The notes beneath the pieces were generated by a model. That model saw nothing but the letters and a program-made list of their open reading frames with translations, was not told where the DNA came from and searched no databases. Both the position numbers and the translations under genes were made by a program. From contig OY729432.1 of NCBI GenBank assembly GCA_963422385.1, positions 2,790,001 to 2,854,000 on the forward strand: a DNA stretch of 64,000 nucleotides, in the 5' to 3' direction. Shown here one piece after another: positions 36,791 through 45,023 of this stretch (its first letter is position 1; each line of letters begins with the position of its first letter). This DNA is from JAJDTQ01 sp963422385. GTDB lineage: Bacteria > Desulfobacterota > Binatia > UBA9968 > JAJDTQ01.

Positions 36791-36927
36791 TGCTGCAAAG
36801 TTCCAGGAACAGCGCTTGACGTTGCTCAACAAGCCCGATACCGGCGGTCTTGGAGAAAAGCGCGGTGCGGGCACGTGTTGACGCGAAGATGGGTTGATCA
36901 GAGCCTAAAGCCAGTGGAGAGGCCAAC

Positions 36928-38238
36928 ATGCTGAAGCGTATACAGATCCGAGGTTACAAGTCTCTTGAAGACGTTGACGTTTGTTTGTCGCAGCTCGTGG
37001 TTCTGTTCGGACCGAATGCCGCCGGCAAGAGCAACCTGCTTGATGCGCTGCAACTGCTGTCGAAGCTGGCGACGAGCCGGATGCTCAAAGAGGCCTTCGA
37101 GCCGCCCTATCGCGGCAAGCCGCTTGAGTCCTTTACCATTGGGCAGAAGGGCATCAAGGGTTTGCTCGAACAGGAAAGGCTGTCGTTCTCGATTGAAGCG
37201 GACCTGAGTTTGTCGGACGCTGTCGTGGAGTCCGTCGATCGCCAGATACGAGAAATGCGTCGTCCAAACGGCGAGGTCGGGTCCAAAGAGCGAAGCAAGA
37301 TGCCCGCCCGTGTCCGTGAGCGCGACTTGCGCTACCGCATCGAGGTCGAGATGCTGCCCAGATCGGGCATCCTCCGCGTGGCGGACGAGTACCTGACCGC
37401 GTTGAACAGCAAGGGGGAGCCTACGGGTAAACGCAAACCCTTTCTCGAACGACAAAACGAAAGAATTCACCTGCGCCACGAAGGGCAGGCACACCCCACG
37501 TACTTCGAGCGTTACCTGGATCGCAGCATCCTCTCCATGCCGCATTATCCGCCACACTATCCCCACTTGGCGGCAGTGCGGCGCGAGCTGGAGAGCTGGC
37601 TGTTCTTCTACTTCGAGCCGCGCGAACGCATGCGCGCCGTCAATCCGGTAAAGGAAGTGCGCCATATCGGCTTGATGGGGGAAGAACTTGCGGCGTTCCT
37701 CAATACGATGAAGGCAACCGATCCCAAGCAGTTCAGGGGAGTCGAAAAGGCGTTGCATGCGCTGATGCCAAGCATCGACGGCATTGAGGTGGAGGTGAGC
37801 GATCTGGGCGAGGTCGAGCTTCGCCTCAGGGAAGGCGGTGTTGCGATACCGGCCCGGGTACTTTCCGAAGGCACGCTACGGATGCTCGGGCTCATGGCGT
37901 TGACCGGAGTCGACGAAGCCCCTGCTTTGGTAGGATTCGAGGAACCGGAAAACGGCGTTCACCCGGGCCGGATCCAGTTGATCGCGGAATTGCTGAAAAC
38001 ACAGGAGACTCTGAAACGGACGCAGTACGTCATTACCACGCACTCGCCGATCCTGCCCGATTTTCTGGCGGCCAGCTCCCTGTTTGTAATGAACCGAATC
38101 AACCGCAAAACACAAATCGATTCGTTTTCTACGTGGGGACCATTGGGACGGCGCAGTGATATTGATCAGGCACTCTCCGACAAGCCAGAGGGCCTCCCGG
38201 TATCCGAGCGCATTCTGAGAGGGGATTTCGATGCGTAA
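36928..38238 (+). CDS. OLD/SMC-like AAA ATPase (embedded module)
   Basis: A 436-residue ABC-type ATPase: I-Q-I-R-G-Y-K-S-L then Walker A F-G-P-N-A-A-G-K-S-N-L near residue 30, a helical insert, signature V-L-S-E-G-T-L-R near 311, Walker B L-V-G-F-E-E-P-E-N-G near 331 and the switch His in I-T-T-H-S-P near 371. Proteins of this type pair with nucleases or TOPRIM partners in anti-phage systems. Its stop overlaps the start of the next gene (38231), so the two form one unit. It is intact, 137 bp downstream of the broken helicase. Confidence 0.87.
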   Translation: MLKRIQIRGYKSLEDVDVCLSQLVVLFGPNAAGKSNLLDALQLLSKLATSRMLKEAFEPPYRGKPLESFTIGQKGIKGLLEQERLSFSIEADLSLSDAVVESVDRQIREMRRPNGEVGSKERSKMPARVRERDLRYRIEVEMLPRSGILRVADEYLTALNSKGEPTGKRKPFLERQNERIHLRHEGQAHPTYFERYLDRSILSMPHYPPHYPHLAAVRRELESWLFFYFEPRERMRAVNPVKEVRHIGLMGEELAAFLNTMKATDPKQFRGVEKALHALMPSIDGIEVEVSDLGEVELRLREGGVAIPARVLSEGTLRMLGLMALTGVDEAPALVGFEEPENGVHPGRIQLIAELLKTQETLKRTQYVITTHSPILPDFLAASSLFVMNRINRKTQIDSFSTWGPLGRRSDIDQALSDKPEGLPVSERILRGDFDA

Positions 38239-38812
38239 GATTGCGCTCTTCGTCGAGGACTACGCGCATCGTCAGGTTATCGGCGCGCTGGTGCAGCGAA
38301 TCGCTATGGAACGCAATACCTCTATACGGCTCGACTGGCGCAACGCAGTAGGCGGCCACGGCAAAGTCATCGCGAAGCTTAACGACTACATGCGCGACTT
38401 GAAACGGCAGGGTGGCCCCTAGCCCGACTTGATCGTCGTCGCCACCGACGCCAATTGCAAAGGACCGAACGAGCGTGTGCGGGAGATCAGTGGCCGAGAT
38501 GACCCGGCACCGATGATCCTTGCCATTCCCGATCCGCATATCGAACGTTGGCTGCTGCTCGACGGTGTGGCTTTCAAGGCCGTGTTCGGTAACGGCTGTG
38601 ACGCGCCCGATCAGAAATGCGACCGAGATCGCTACAAGCAGCGACTGATTGAGGCCATTCATGCCACGGGAACGATACCCAGACTCGGCGGTATCGAATA
38701 TGCAGAAGACATTGTGCAGCAGATGGATATCAACCGCGCCGCGCGAGGGGACAGGTCTTTCGGGCGCTTTGTGGCGGGGCTGCGCAACACGTTTCAAGGA
38801 TGGCAACCATGA
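38231..38812 (+). pseudogene. TOPRIM/DUF4276-like partner of the ATPase, with an amber codon
   Basis: About 194 codons in one frame with TAG at 38420-38422. Before it M-R-K-I-A-L-F-V-E-D-Y-A-H-R-Q-V-I-G-A-L resembles the TOPRIM first strand and acidic residue. After it P-D-L-I-V-V-A-T-D-A-N-C-K-G gives a D-x-N in place of D-x-D, and I-P-D-P-H-I-E-R-W-L-L follows. The frame is otherwise clean to TGA 38810-38812, which overlaps the next ATG. I infer the effector nuclease of the pair with the ATPase. DUF4276 membership is by pattern only. Confidence 0.68.
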
Positions 38813-38985
38813 CAGCCAACGACAAACACCTCAAGGTCTCCCTGGACTCGGTGCACGAGAAGAACGTGCGGCATGGGCATGTTTCCACGCCGCATATCTG
38901 GTCGACGCGGATGCCGCTGGCGGCTTCGTACCTGGGAGATTTGCCGGAGGGGACACTCGCAACGATTCGCAACAAGCCGGTGTGA
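38809..38985 (+). pseudogene. Orphan N-terminal fragment of a DUF1156 methylase
   Basis: The fragment L-K-V-S-L-D-S-V-H-E-K-N-V-R-H-G-H, then H-I-W-S-T-R-M-P-L-A-A-S matches the N-terminus of the methylase at 41138 (Q-V-S-L-D-S-V-H-E-K-N-V-R-H-G-H, H-I-W-P-A-R-R-P-L-A-A-S). After that it changes to unrelated residues and stops at 38985. At DNA level the two stretches are clearly related but not identical (roughly four in five bases), so this is an old or foreign copy rather than a recent duplication. It marks the left edge of the SIR2/Argonaute/kinase cassette. Confidence 0.8.
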
Positions 38986-39176
38986 CCGTGGAAGATAGCA
39001 CAACGGATCTCCCTCGTATAGCACTGGACGACTTCGCCCGTCGGTTTTCGTTACGAGCGCGGAATCTGATGTGGTTTCTCGGAGCCGGCAGTTTGGCTTC
39101 CGCCGGTCTTCCCACCGCCATGGATATGGCTTCGCCAGCGGACCTGGGGAAGATTTCGACCTGCACGATCATCTGA
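38982..39176 (+). pseudogene. SIR2-domain N-terminal remnant
   Basis: Starting GTG 38982 (or 38988): L-D-D-F-A-R-R-F-S-L-R-A then N-L-M-W-F-L-G-A-G-S-L-A-S-A-G-L-P-T-A. This is the N-terminal NAD-binding loop of SIR2-like defence proteins, normally G-A-G-A-S-A-S-A-G. Soon after, the sequence leaves the family and stops at 39176. The remaining SIR2 domain is missing. In another frame the same DNA (from about 39135) runs into Argonaute sequence, so a deletion has fused the two genes. Confidence 0.68.
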
Positions 39177-40078
39177 AAGCCGCTACCGCTGCTCGTCGAA
39201 TACCTATCCAATTAGTGCGCGAGGATAAGGCGCTTGCCTATCCTTGCCGAGCAAGCGTCATGTGGCGTATCGGTCTGGCGCTCTACGCCAAGGCTGGCGG
39301 AATCCCCTGGAAGCTGGCCGAAGCTGACCCGGAAACGGCCTACATCGGCATCTCATATGCTATCCGTACCCCGGAGTTGGAACGACCTCGATTCGTGACG
39401 TGCTGCAGTCAAGTGTTCGACGAGGAGGGCTCCGGCCTGGAGTTCGTCGCATACGATGCCCATGAAGTCAGGGTCTAGCGGGACAATCCTTTCCTGTCGC
39501 AAACCGAGATGTTCCGTGTGATGACACGCTCGCTGGACTTCTATCGACGTCGCCATGCTGGTCGGTCGCCTCGGCGTGTTATGGTCCACAAGACCACGGA
39601 GTTCAAGCGCGAGGAGGTCAGTGGCTGTATGGAGGCGCTGCACCTGTGCGAGGCAGTCGACCTTGTACAGGTTGTCGAAGCCGTGGGTTGGCGCGGTGTT
39701 CGCATCGATCGGGAACCTAACAGAAAGACGAAGGGAAAAGCAGCCGCGTTTCCGGTTTCGCGTGGTACTGTTGTTGGACCCGGGCCATGCGAGGCATTGT
39801 TGTGGACCCATGGCGACGTGCGGGGAATTACCGAGCGTTCCTATTTCCAAGGCTCTCGGAGCACTCCCAAGCCTTTACGCTTGGTACGCCATGCTGGTCA
39901 CGGACCCTGGGACGAGACGGTTCGTGCCGTTCTCGGGCTTTCCAAGATGAACTGGAACAACGACTCGCTATACGACTCGTTGCCTGTCACCATGGCTTAC
40001 GCAAAGGTGCTTGCGCGGGTTGTCAAGCGCAGGCCGAGTTTGGGGAGCACCCCCTATCAATTTCGGTTCTTCATGTAA
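39135..40078 (+). pseudogene. Prokaryotic Argonaute (MID-PIWI) remnant
   Basis: One frame with a single TAG at 39476-39478. It reads F-D-L-H-D-H-L-K-A, I-P-I-Q-L-V-R-E-D, W-R-I-G-L-A-L-Y-A-K-A-G-G-I-P-W-K-L-A, A-Y-I-G-I-S-Y-A-I-R, C-C-S-Q-V-F-D. After the stop come D-N-P-F-L-S-Q, R-R-V-M-V-H-K-T-T-E-F, F-P-V-S-R-G-T, K-M-N-W-N-N-D-S-L-Y-D-S-L-P-V-T and the C-terminus Y-Q-F-R-F-F-M. These are PIWI-domain landmarks. I-G-I-S where active enzymes have an Asp suggests a catalytically dead PIWI, as in Argonautes that use a partner effector. The N-terminal half is deleted, so short and long-B types cannot be separated. Confidence 0.72.
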
Positions 40079-40087
40079 TCGGATGGG

Positions 40088-40456
40088 ATGCGGCTGACTT
40101 TGACGAACACGACCGTCAAGAAGATATTCATGATCGCCGGGCCAAATGGCGCGGGCAAAACGACGTTTGCCACCGAATTCCTGCCGAACGAAGCGAATTG
40201 TCTCACCTTCGTCAACGCCGATCTGATTGCAGCCGGCCTCAGTCCCTTTCGTACAGCTCTGGTTGCTGTTCGAGCCGGGAGACTCATGCTGGAGGAAATC
40301 CATAATCACGCGCGGAACGGAAACAGCTTCGCCTTCGAGACGACGTTGAGCGGACGCGGTTACGTGCGCTGGATCCCTCGCTGGCAGGAGCAGGACTACC
40401 GGGTCAAGCTGTTTTTCTTGCGGTAGCCGACACCGGAGGTGGCGATCGAACGCGTC
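40088..40456 (+). pseudogene. Zeta-toxin-like P-loop kinase, truncated
   Basis: Residues 1-112 are open: F-M-I-A-G-P-N-G-A-G-K-T-T-F-A is Walker A, then N-A-D-L-I-A-A-G-L and F-A-F-E-T-T-L-S-G-R-G-Y, the zeta-type kinase core. TAG 40424-40426 follows L-F-F-L-R. The frame continues P-T-P-E-V-A-I-E-R-V, the expected family continuation, and then switches to unrelated AbiJ-like sequence. The toxin therefore carries both a nonsense codon and a C-terminal truncation. Zeta proteins phosphorylate UDP-sugars or other small targets. No epsilon-like antitoxin is seen. Confidence 0.75.
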
Positions 40457-41141
40457 GCGCATTTTGTTGCAAAACACGTCCAGTATGACAACCTACCGCT
40501 GGATGAGTGGAGTGCGGAATTCGAGCATCACAGAGGTAAACTCCGCCAGTCCATCGAAACATTGGCATTCAATAAAGTCTTCGACCTGATTCAGTTCGTC
40601 ATGCGTCATCCGGAGTGTCCATCCAATTTCATCACCATGATGAAACAGGTATTTGTGACGTGCAGGTTGGCCTACACGATAGACGAAGAGAAACCACCAA
40701 CCATACTTCCCGCCGTTACGGAAGAAGAAGGGAATACGATTGCCGAATCGTTGAGGACGCTTCGCAATGCCGGTCTGAATAGCAGCGCGTCGCATCTTCG
40801 GAACGCTTCCGAATGCATCAGCCAAGGCGATTGGGGGAGGAAGCATCCGAGAGAGTATTCACGCCGTCGAGTCTGTGGCGCGGCAGATCGCTCCGAACGA
40901 TACCGATACGCTGACACAGGCGTTGAAGTCGATTGAGAAGCACAGACCTCTTCATTCAAATCTCAAGGAAGGTTTCCAACACCTCTATTGGTATACTTCG
41001 GACGAACAAGGCATTCGCCATGCGTTGTTGGACGGTGAGAAGGCGAGCGTGGGCATGGATGAGGCTGTGTTCATGCTCGGCGCGTGTGCATCCTTCGCCA
41101 GCTACTTGTGGTGCAAGCACGTAGCGGGAGGGACATCTTGA
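40457..41141 (+). pseudogene. AbiJ-like abortive-infection protein remnant
   Basis: Helical sequence V-F-D-L-I-Q-F-V-M-R-H-P in one frame, then, after a frameshift near 40850 inside a gagagag run (a 2-nt contraction fits), E-S-V-A-R-Q-I-A-P, F-Q-H-L-Y-W-Y-T-S-D-E-Q-G-I-R-H-A-L-L-D and E-A-V-F-M-L-G-A-C-A-S-F. The last motifs are typical of HEPN-like AbiJ-family C-termini. The N-terminus is fused to the zeta fragment. Its TGA overlaps the TTG start of the methylase (41138-41141), so translation of this gene once coupled to the methylase. Confidence 0.65.
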
Positions 41142-44100
41142 GCGACCATCGTCTCATCGAAGTCGCCTTCCCGCTCAAGCAGGTCTCGTTGGACTCGGTA
41201 CACGAGAAGAATGTGCGGCACGGGCATATCTCGACGCTGCATATCTGGCCAGCGCGAAGGCCGTTGGCGGCGTCGCGTGCCGCGCTGATTGCGACATTGC
41301 TTCCGGACCCGGCCGATGCCGATAAACGAAAGGCCATTCTTGAGCGTATGGCCGGCCGGGTCGTCGAGGCAATTGAGCGCAAACGGGTGAACGGTCGCGT
41401 GGTCGAGAAGACCAGGGAGGAGACGGTCGGCGGTATTCTCCATTGGGGCCGGGAGAATGGCCCGGACCTTATGTGGTTTCGCGACGAAATTCGCAAGGCT
41501 TACGGCGGGCAAGCGCCCAAGGTACTGGACCCGTTCGCTGGCGGGGGGGCCATTCCGCTCGAAGCCATGCGCCTGGGCTGCGACGTGACCGCCATGGACA
41601 TCAACCCGGTGGCTTGGTTCATCTTCAAGTGCACGCTCGAATATCCGCAGAAGCTCGCCGGTCAGACCCTCCCGCTGCCCGAGTTCGCGCTGGAGGACGG
41701 CGAATTCATGGAGGCGTTCCTGAAAGCGAAGGGATTCAAGGGAGCCGGCCTGCGGACGTTTCTGGAACGATTCGGCCACGGCCACGGCGGCGAAATTTCA
41801 CTCGACCTCGTACATCGCGACGATCCCATACTTGAGGCGGACCTCGCCTGGCAGGTGCGCGCCTGGGGTCGGCGGGTGCTGGCCAGGGCGCGCACGGAGT
41901 TGGCCTCGTACTATCCGACTTACGCTGAGTTCGAGGCGCCGACGCCCGGCAGGATCTATGTGCCGCGCCCCATGCGGCTGATGGAGGTCGATGATGCAGG
42001 GGTTCCGCAGCTCGATCCACTCAACGCCGAGTTCGACGACGGCTATCTCAAGGACCCGCGCAATCCGCGCTGGATCGCCAAACCGACAGTGGCCTATCTC
42101 TGGGCGCGGACTGTGACCTGCAAACAGTGCCGGGCCACGCTGCCGCTGCTCAAGGCTCGCTGGCTGTGCAAGAAGGACCGCAAGCGTGTGCTGCTGACGA
42201 TGGCGCTAAAGGCCGACCGGACCGGTGTCGTCTTCGGTATGCAGAACGACGTGCCGCAGAACGGCGGCAACGCGGCGCAACGACGGGAGCACGACAAGCG
42301 CATTGGCGCGGGCACCATGTCGCGCACCGGCGCAACCTGACCGTGCTGTCGCGCCATCATGACCATGCAGGACATCCGCCTGGAAGGCCGCGCCAGGCGG
42401 CTCGGCGCGGTTATGACGGTGGTCGTGGTAGATGGGCTGAAGGGCAAGCAATACCGCCTGCCGACAGATCATGAACGCGAGGCAGCGGCAGTGACAGAGG
42501 AACAGCTTCAGGCGCTGTATGCGGACATCCCGTTTGGGTTGCCGGAGGAACAGACGCCCAAGGCGGGAAGTGGCGCGTCGCGTGCGTTTTCGGTGGACGA
42601 TTACGGCTTCGACACATGGCGGAAGCTGTTTACGAACCGGCAGCTATTGGCGCTTGGTGCGTTTGTTCGCGCATTGCGCGACATGTCTGAGCAACTGACA
42701 AACTATCCATCCGAGTGGACAGAATCACTGGTCGCCATGTGCGTTCCTATCATTAGTCGTATGGCCGACCGAGGCAGTACGTTAGCGACCTGGACGAACA
42801 ATCCCGAAAAAATTAGAAGCACGTTTGCGCGGTTCGCATTGCCGATTACATGGGATTTTTCCGAGTTTGCGCCGCTTTCGGACACCACGGGAGGATTCCT
42901 GCAATCCGTCGATTGGGTGTTCAAGGTCTGCGAGCATCTGCAAAAAAGCGTCGATTCAGCCCGAAGGGGAGAGAGCGTCTTGGGGTCGGCAATCTCCTGT
43001 CCGGTCGATAGTGTCGATCTGATCTTAACCGACCCTCCCTACTACGACGCGATCCCCTATTCCGACCTGATGAATTTCTTCTATGTCTGGCTGAGGCGCT
43101 CGATTCCGGGATTGTCCGCCGAGGTCGATTCCGTCTTCTCCGACGCCCTCGGTCCCAAATGGGATCATGCCGCAGGCGACGGCGAGTTGATTGACGATGC
43201 GAGCCGATTCAGCGGTGACAAAGAGCGGTCCAAGCAGAGCTATGAAGACGGCATGGCCCGCTCGTTCCGCTCTTGTCACGCCGCGTTGCGACCGGCCGGG
43301 CGGCTCGTGGTCGTGTTCGCCAACAAGCATCCCGATGCTTGGGAGACGCTGGTAGCCGCCCTGATCCAGGCCGGCTTCGTCGTAGACGGTTCCTGGCCCA
43401 TTCAGACGGAGATGGGGAACTGCAACCGAGCGATTGCCTCCGCCGCCTTGTCCTCCTCCGTCTGGATCGTCTGCAAGAAGCGCCCCGTCGCCTGCCCCGG
43501 TTGGGACAACACCGTCCTCGGCGAAATGCGCGACGACATCACGCAGCAACTCCGCGAATTCTGGGACGCCGGCATTCGCGGGCCGGACTTCGTGTGGGCC
43601 GCGACCGGGCCGGCTCTCGAGGCCTATAGCAAGCACCCGGTGGTCAAGCAGGCCAACGACCCCAACCAGTTCATGACCGTCTCGGCGTTCCTGCGCGAGG
43701 TGCGGCGCATGGTCGTCGATTTCGTCGTCGGTCGCGTGCTGACCCGCGACGGCCAGGAAGCCGCCACCGGCCTCGACGACGTGACCACCTACTACCTGCT
43801 CCACCGCCACGACTTCGGCATGGACGAGGCCCCGGTCGGCGGCTGCATCCTCTACGCTCTGTCGTGCAACCTGTCGGACTCGGCCCTCGTCAATCAGCAC
43901 GACCTCCTCGCCCAATCGGGCAAGGGGAAAGCCAGCGACGAACCCGAAGAGGACGACACCGCCGAGGACGCGGAAGAGACGGGCGGCGGCGCCAAGGTCA
44001 AGCTCAAACCCTGGAACCGCCGCCGGGGCCGAACCTTGGGCCTCGAAGCGCCGGGCGGACGCCCCGTACCTCTCATCGACCAGGTGCACAAGCTCATGCA

Positions 44101-44335
44101 CCTGTGGCGCGCCGGTGACCAAGTCAAGGTCGACGACTACCTCGACACCCGCGGCCTCCCGCGCAACGCGCTGTTCAATCAACTCTTGCAGGCCTTCATC
44201 GAACTGGCCGGGGCCGGCTCCGACGAGCGCGCCTTGCTCGAAGCCCTGAGCAACCACGTGGCCGCCCGCGGCGGCATCCAAGCGCCGCGCCAAAGGCCGT
44301 TTCAACTGGGAGAAGCAGGGCGCAGTCAAATATGA
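41138..44335 (+). pseudogene. DUF1156 DNA adenine methylase (Hma-type), one in-frame TGA
   Basis: A frame of about 1066 codons starting at TTG 41138, supported by GGGAGGG just upstream. The N-terminal DUF1156 part is V-S-L-D-S-V-H-E-K-N-V-R. SAM motif I L-D-P-F-A-G-G-G-A-I-P-L-E-A lies near residue 129, a zinc-binding segment V-T-C-K-Q-C-R near 328 and catalytic D-P-P-Y-Y-D-A-I-P-Y-S-D near 631. TGA 42338-42340 lies in G-A-T-(stop)-P-C-C-R-A-I-M, where relatives have Cys (TGC to TGA). The open parts are 41138-42340 and 42359-44335. It would methylate host DNA as the self-marking arm of the system. Confidence 0.85.
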
Positions 44336-44383
44336 GACATCCAGTGCCGGACACTTCTTGTATCGACCTGACCGTGACGACGT

Positions 44384-44692
44384 ATGTTGGATAGAATACA
44401 AGCCCAAGCTCGTGCCAATAACGTTCGTGTCACCCAGCACGCTCAACAAGGAATGGTCGAGGAGCACATCTCACTTGAGGAAGTACTGTGGGCAATCTCT
44501 GAAGGAAACATTTCGGAAGACTACCCTCAACATCGAAGGGGGGCCTGTTGCTTGATATACGGTCTTGCATGGGCAGGGCGAGCTGTCCATGTCGTGTGCA
44601 CGACAGACCGGTCAACGCTTATTATCATTACAGTTTACGAACCCAAGTTGCCCAAATGGATTACTCCGACTCAAAGGAGACGGCAGATATGA
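44384..44692 (+). CDS. DUF4258-domain protein, likely toxin
   Basis: A 102-residue protein: V-T-Q-H-A-Q-Q-G-M-V-E-E-H-I-S-L-E-E-V, then Y-P-Q-H-R-R-G-A-C-C-L-I-Y and I-I-I-T-V-Y-E-P. This is the DUF4258 (RelE/MqsR-like) barrel. The next gene is a YgiT-type zinc-finger protein overlapping by ATGA, the usual toxin-antitoxin order for this pair. It is intact and inserted between the methylase and ATPase genes. Confidence 0.82.
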   Translation: MLDRIQAQARANNVRVTQHAQQGMVEEHISLEEVLWAISEGNISEDYPQHRRGACCLIYGLAWAGRAVHVVCTTDRSTLIIITVYEPKLPKWITPTQRRRQI

Positions 44693-44913
44693 AATGCAGC
44701 ATCGACGGATGTCCGGGAGAATATGGAGCGGGAAAAGTCATGCACACCGTACGGCACCATGGGCAAGTCATTGTCATTGACCACGTTCCGGCCGACGTTT
44801 GTTCCGTATGCGGAGACGTCCTGCTGAGGCCGGACACGGTCCGCAGGATTGAAGCTTTACTTCAAGAAGGGCGCCAACCGGCAAGTACGGTCCCTCTGTA
44901 TGAGTTCGCGTGA
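44689..44913 (+). CDS. YgiT-type zinc-finger antitoxin
   Basis: A 74-residue protein with two Cys pairs, M-K-C-S-I-D-G-C near the start and V-C-S-V-C-G-D near residue 38, a YgiT/MqsA N-terminal zinc finger. The helical tail is R-I-E-A-L-L-Q-E-G. The start overlaps the DUF4258 stop, and GGAGACGG lies upstream. It lacks the MqsA HTH domain, so autoregulation is not expected. Predicted to neutralise the DUF4258 toxin. Confidence 0.85.
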   Translation: MKCSIDGCPGEYGAGKVMHTVRHHGQVIVIDHVPADVCSVCGDVLLRPDTVRRIEALLQEGRQPASTVPLYEFA

Positions 44914-45023
44914 AAAATCCTGTTCAGGCCCATCCCGATGATGTCTCCGCTAGCGGTAGAGAAGTATCGGCCTACATCGCGTCCGACAGCACGTTTCGCG
45001 TCGGTTGAGTGAACGAGGACAAC

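Noticed and set aside
1310..42340. UGA/UAG reassigned to an amino acid, given many in-frame stops at conserved residues
   Set aside because: TGA, TAG and TAA all end intact genes across the window, and the apparent residues differ (Trp, Gln, Cys). Frameshifts and deletions occur in the same genes. Ordinary pseudogene decay explains them better.
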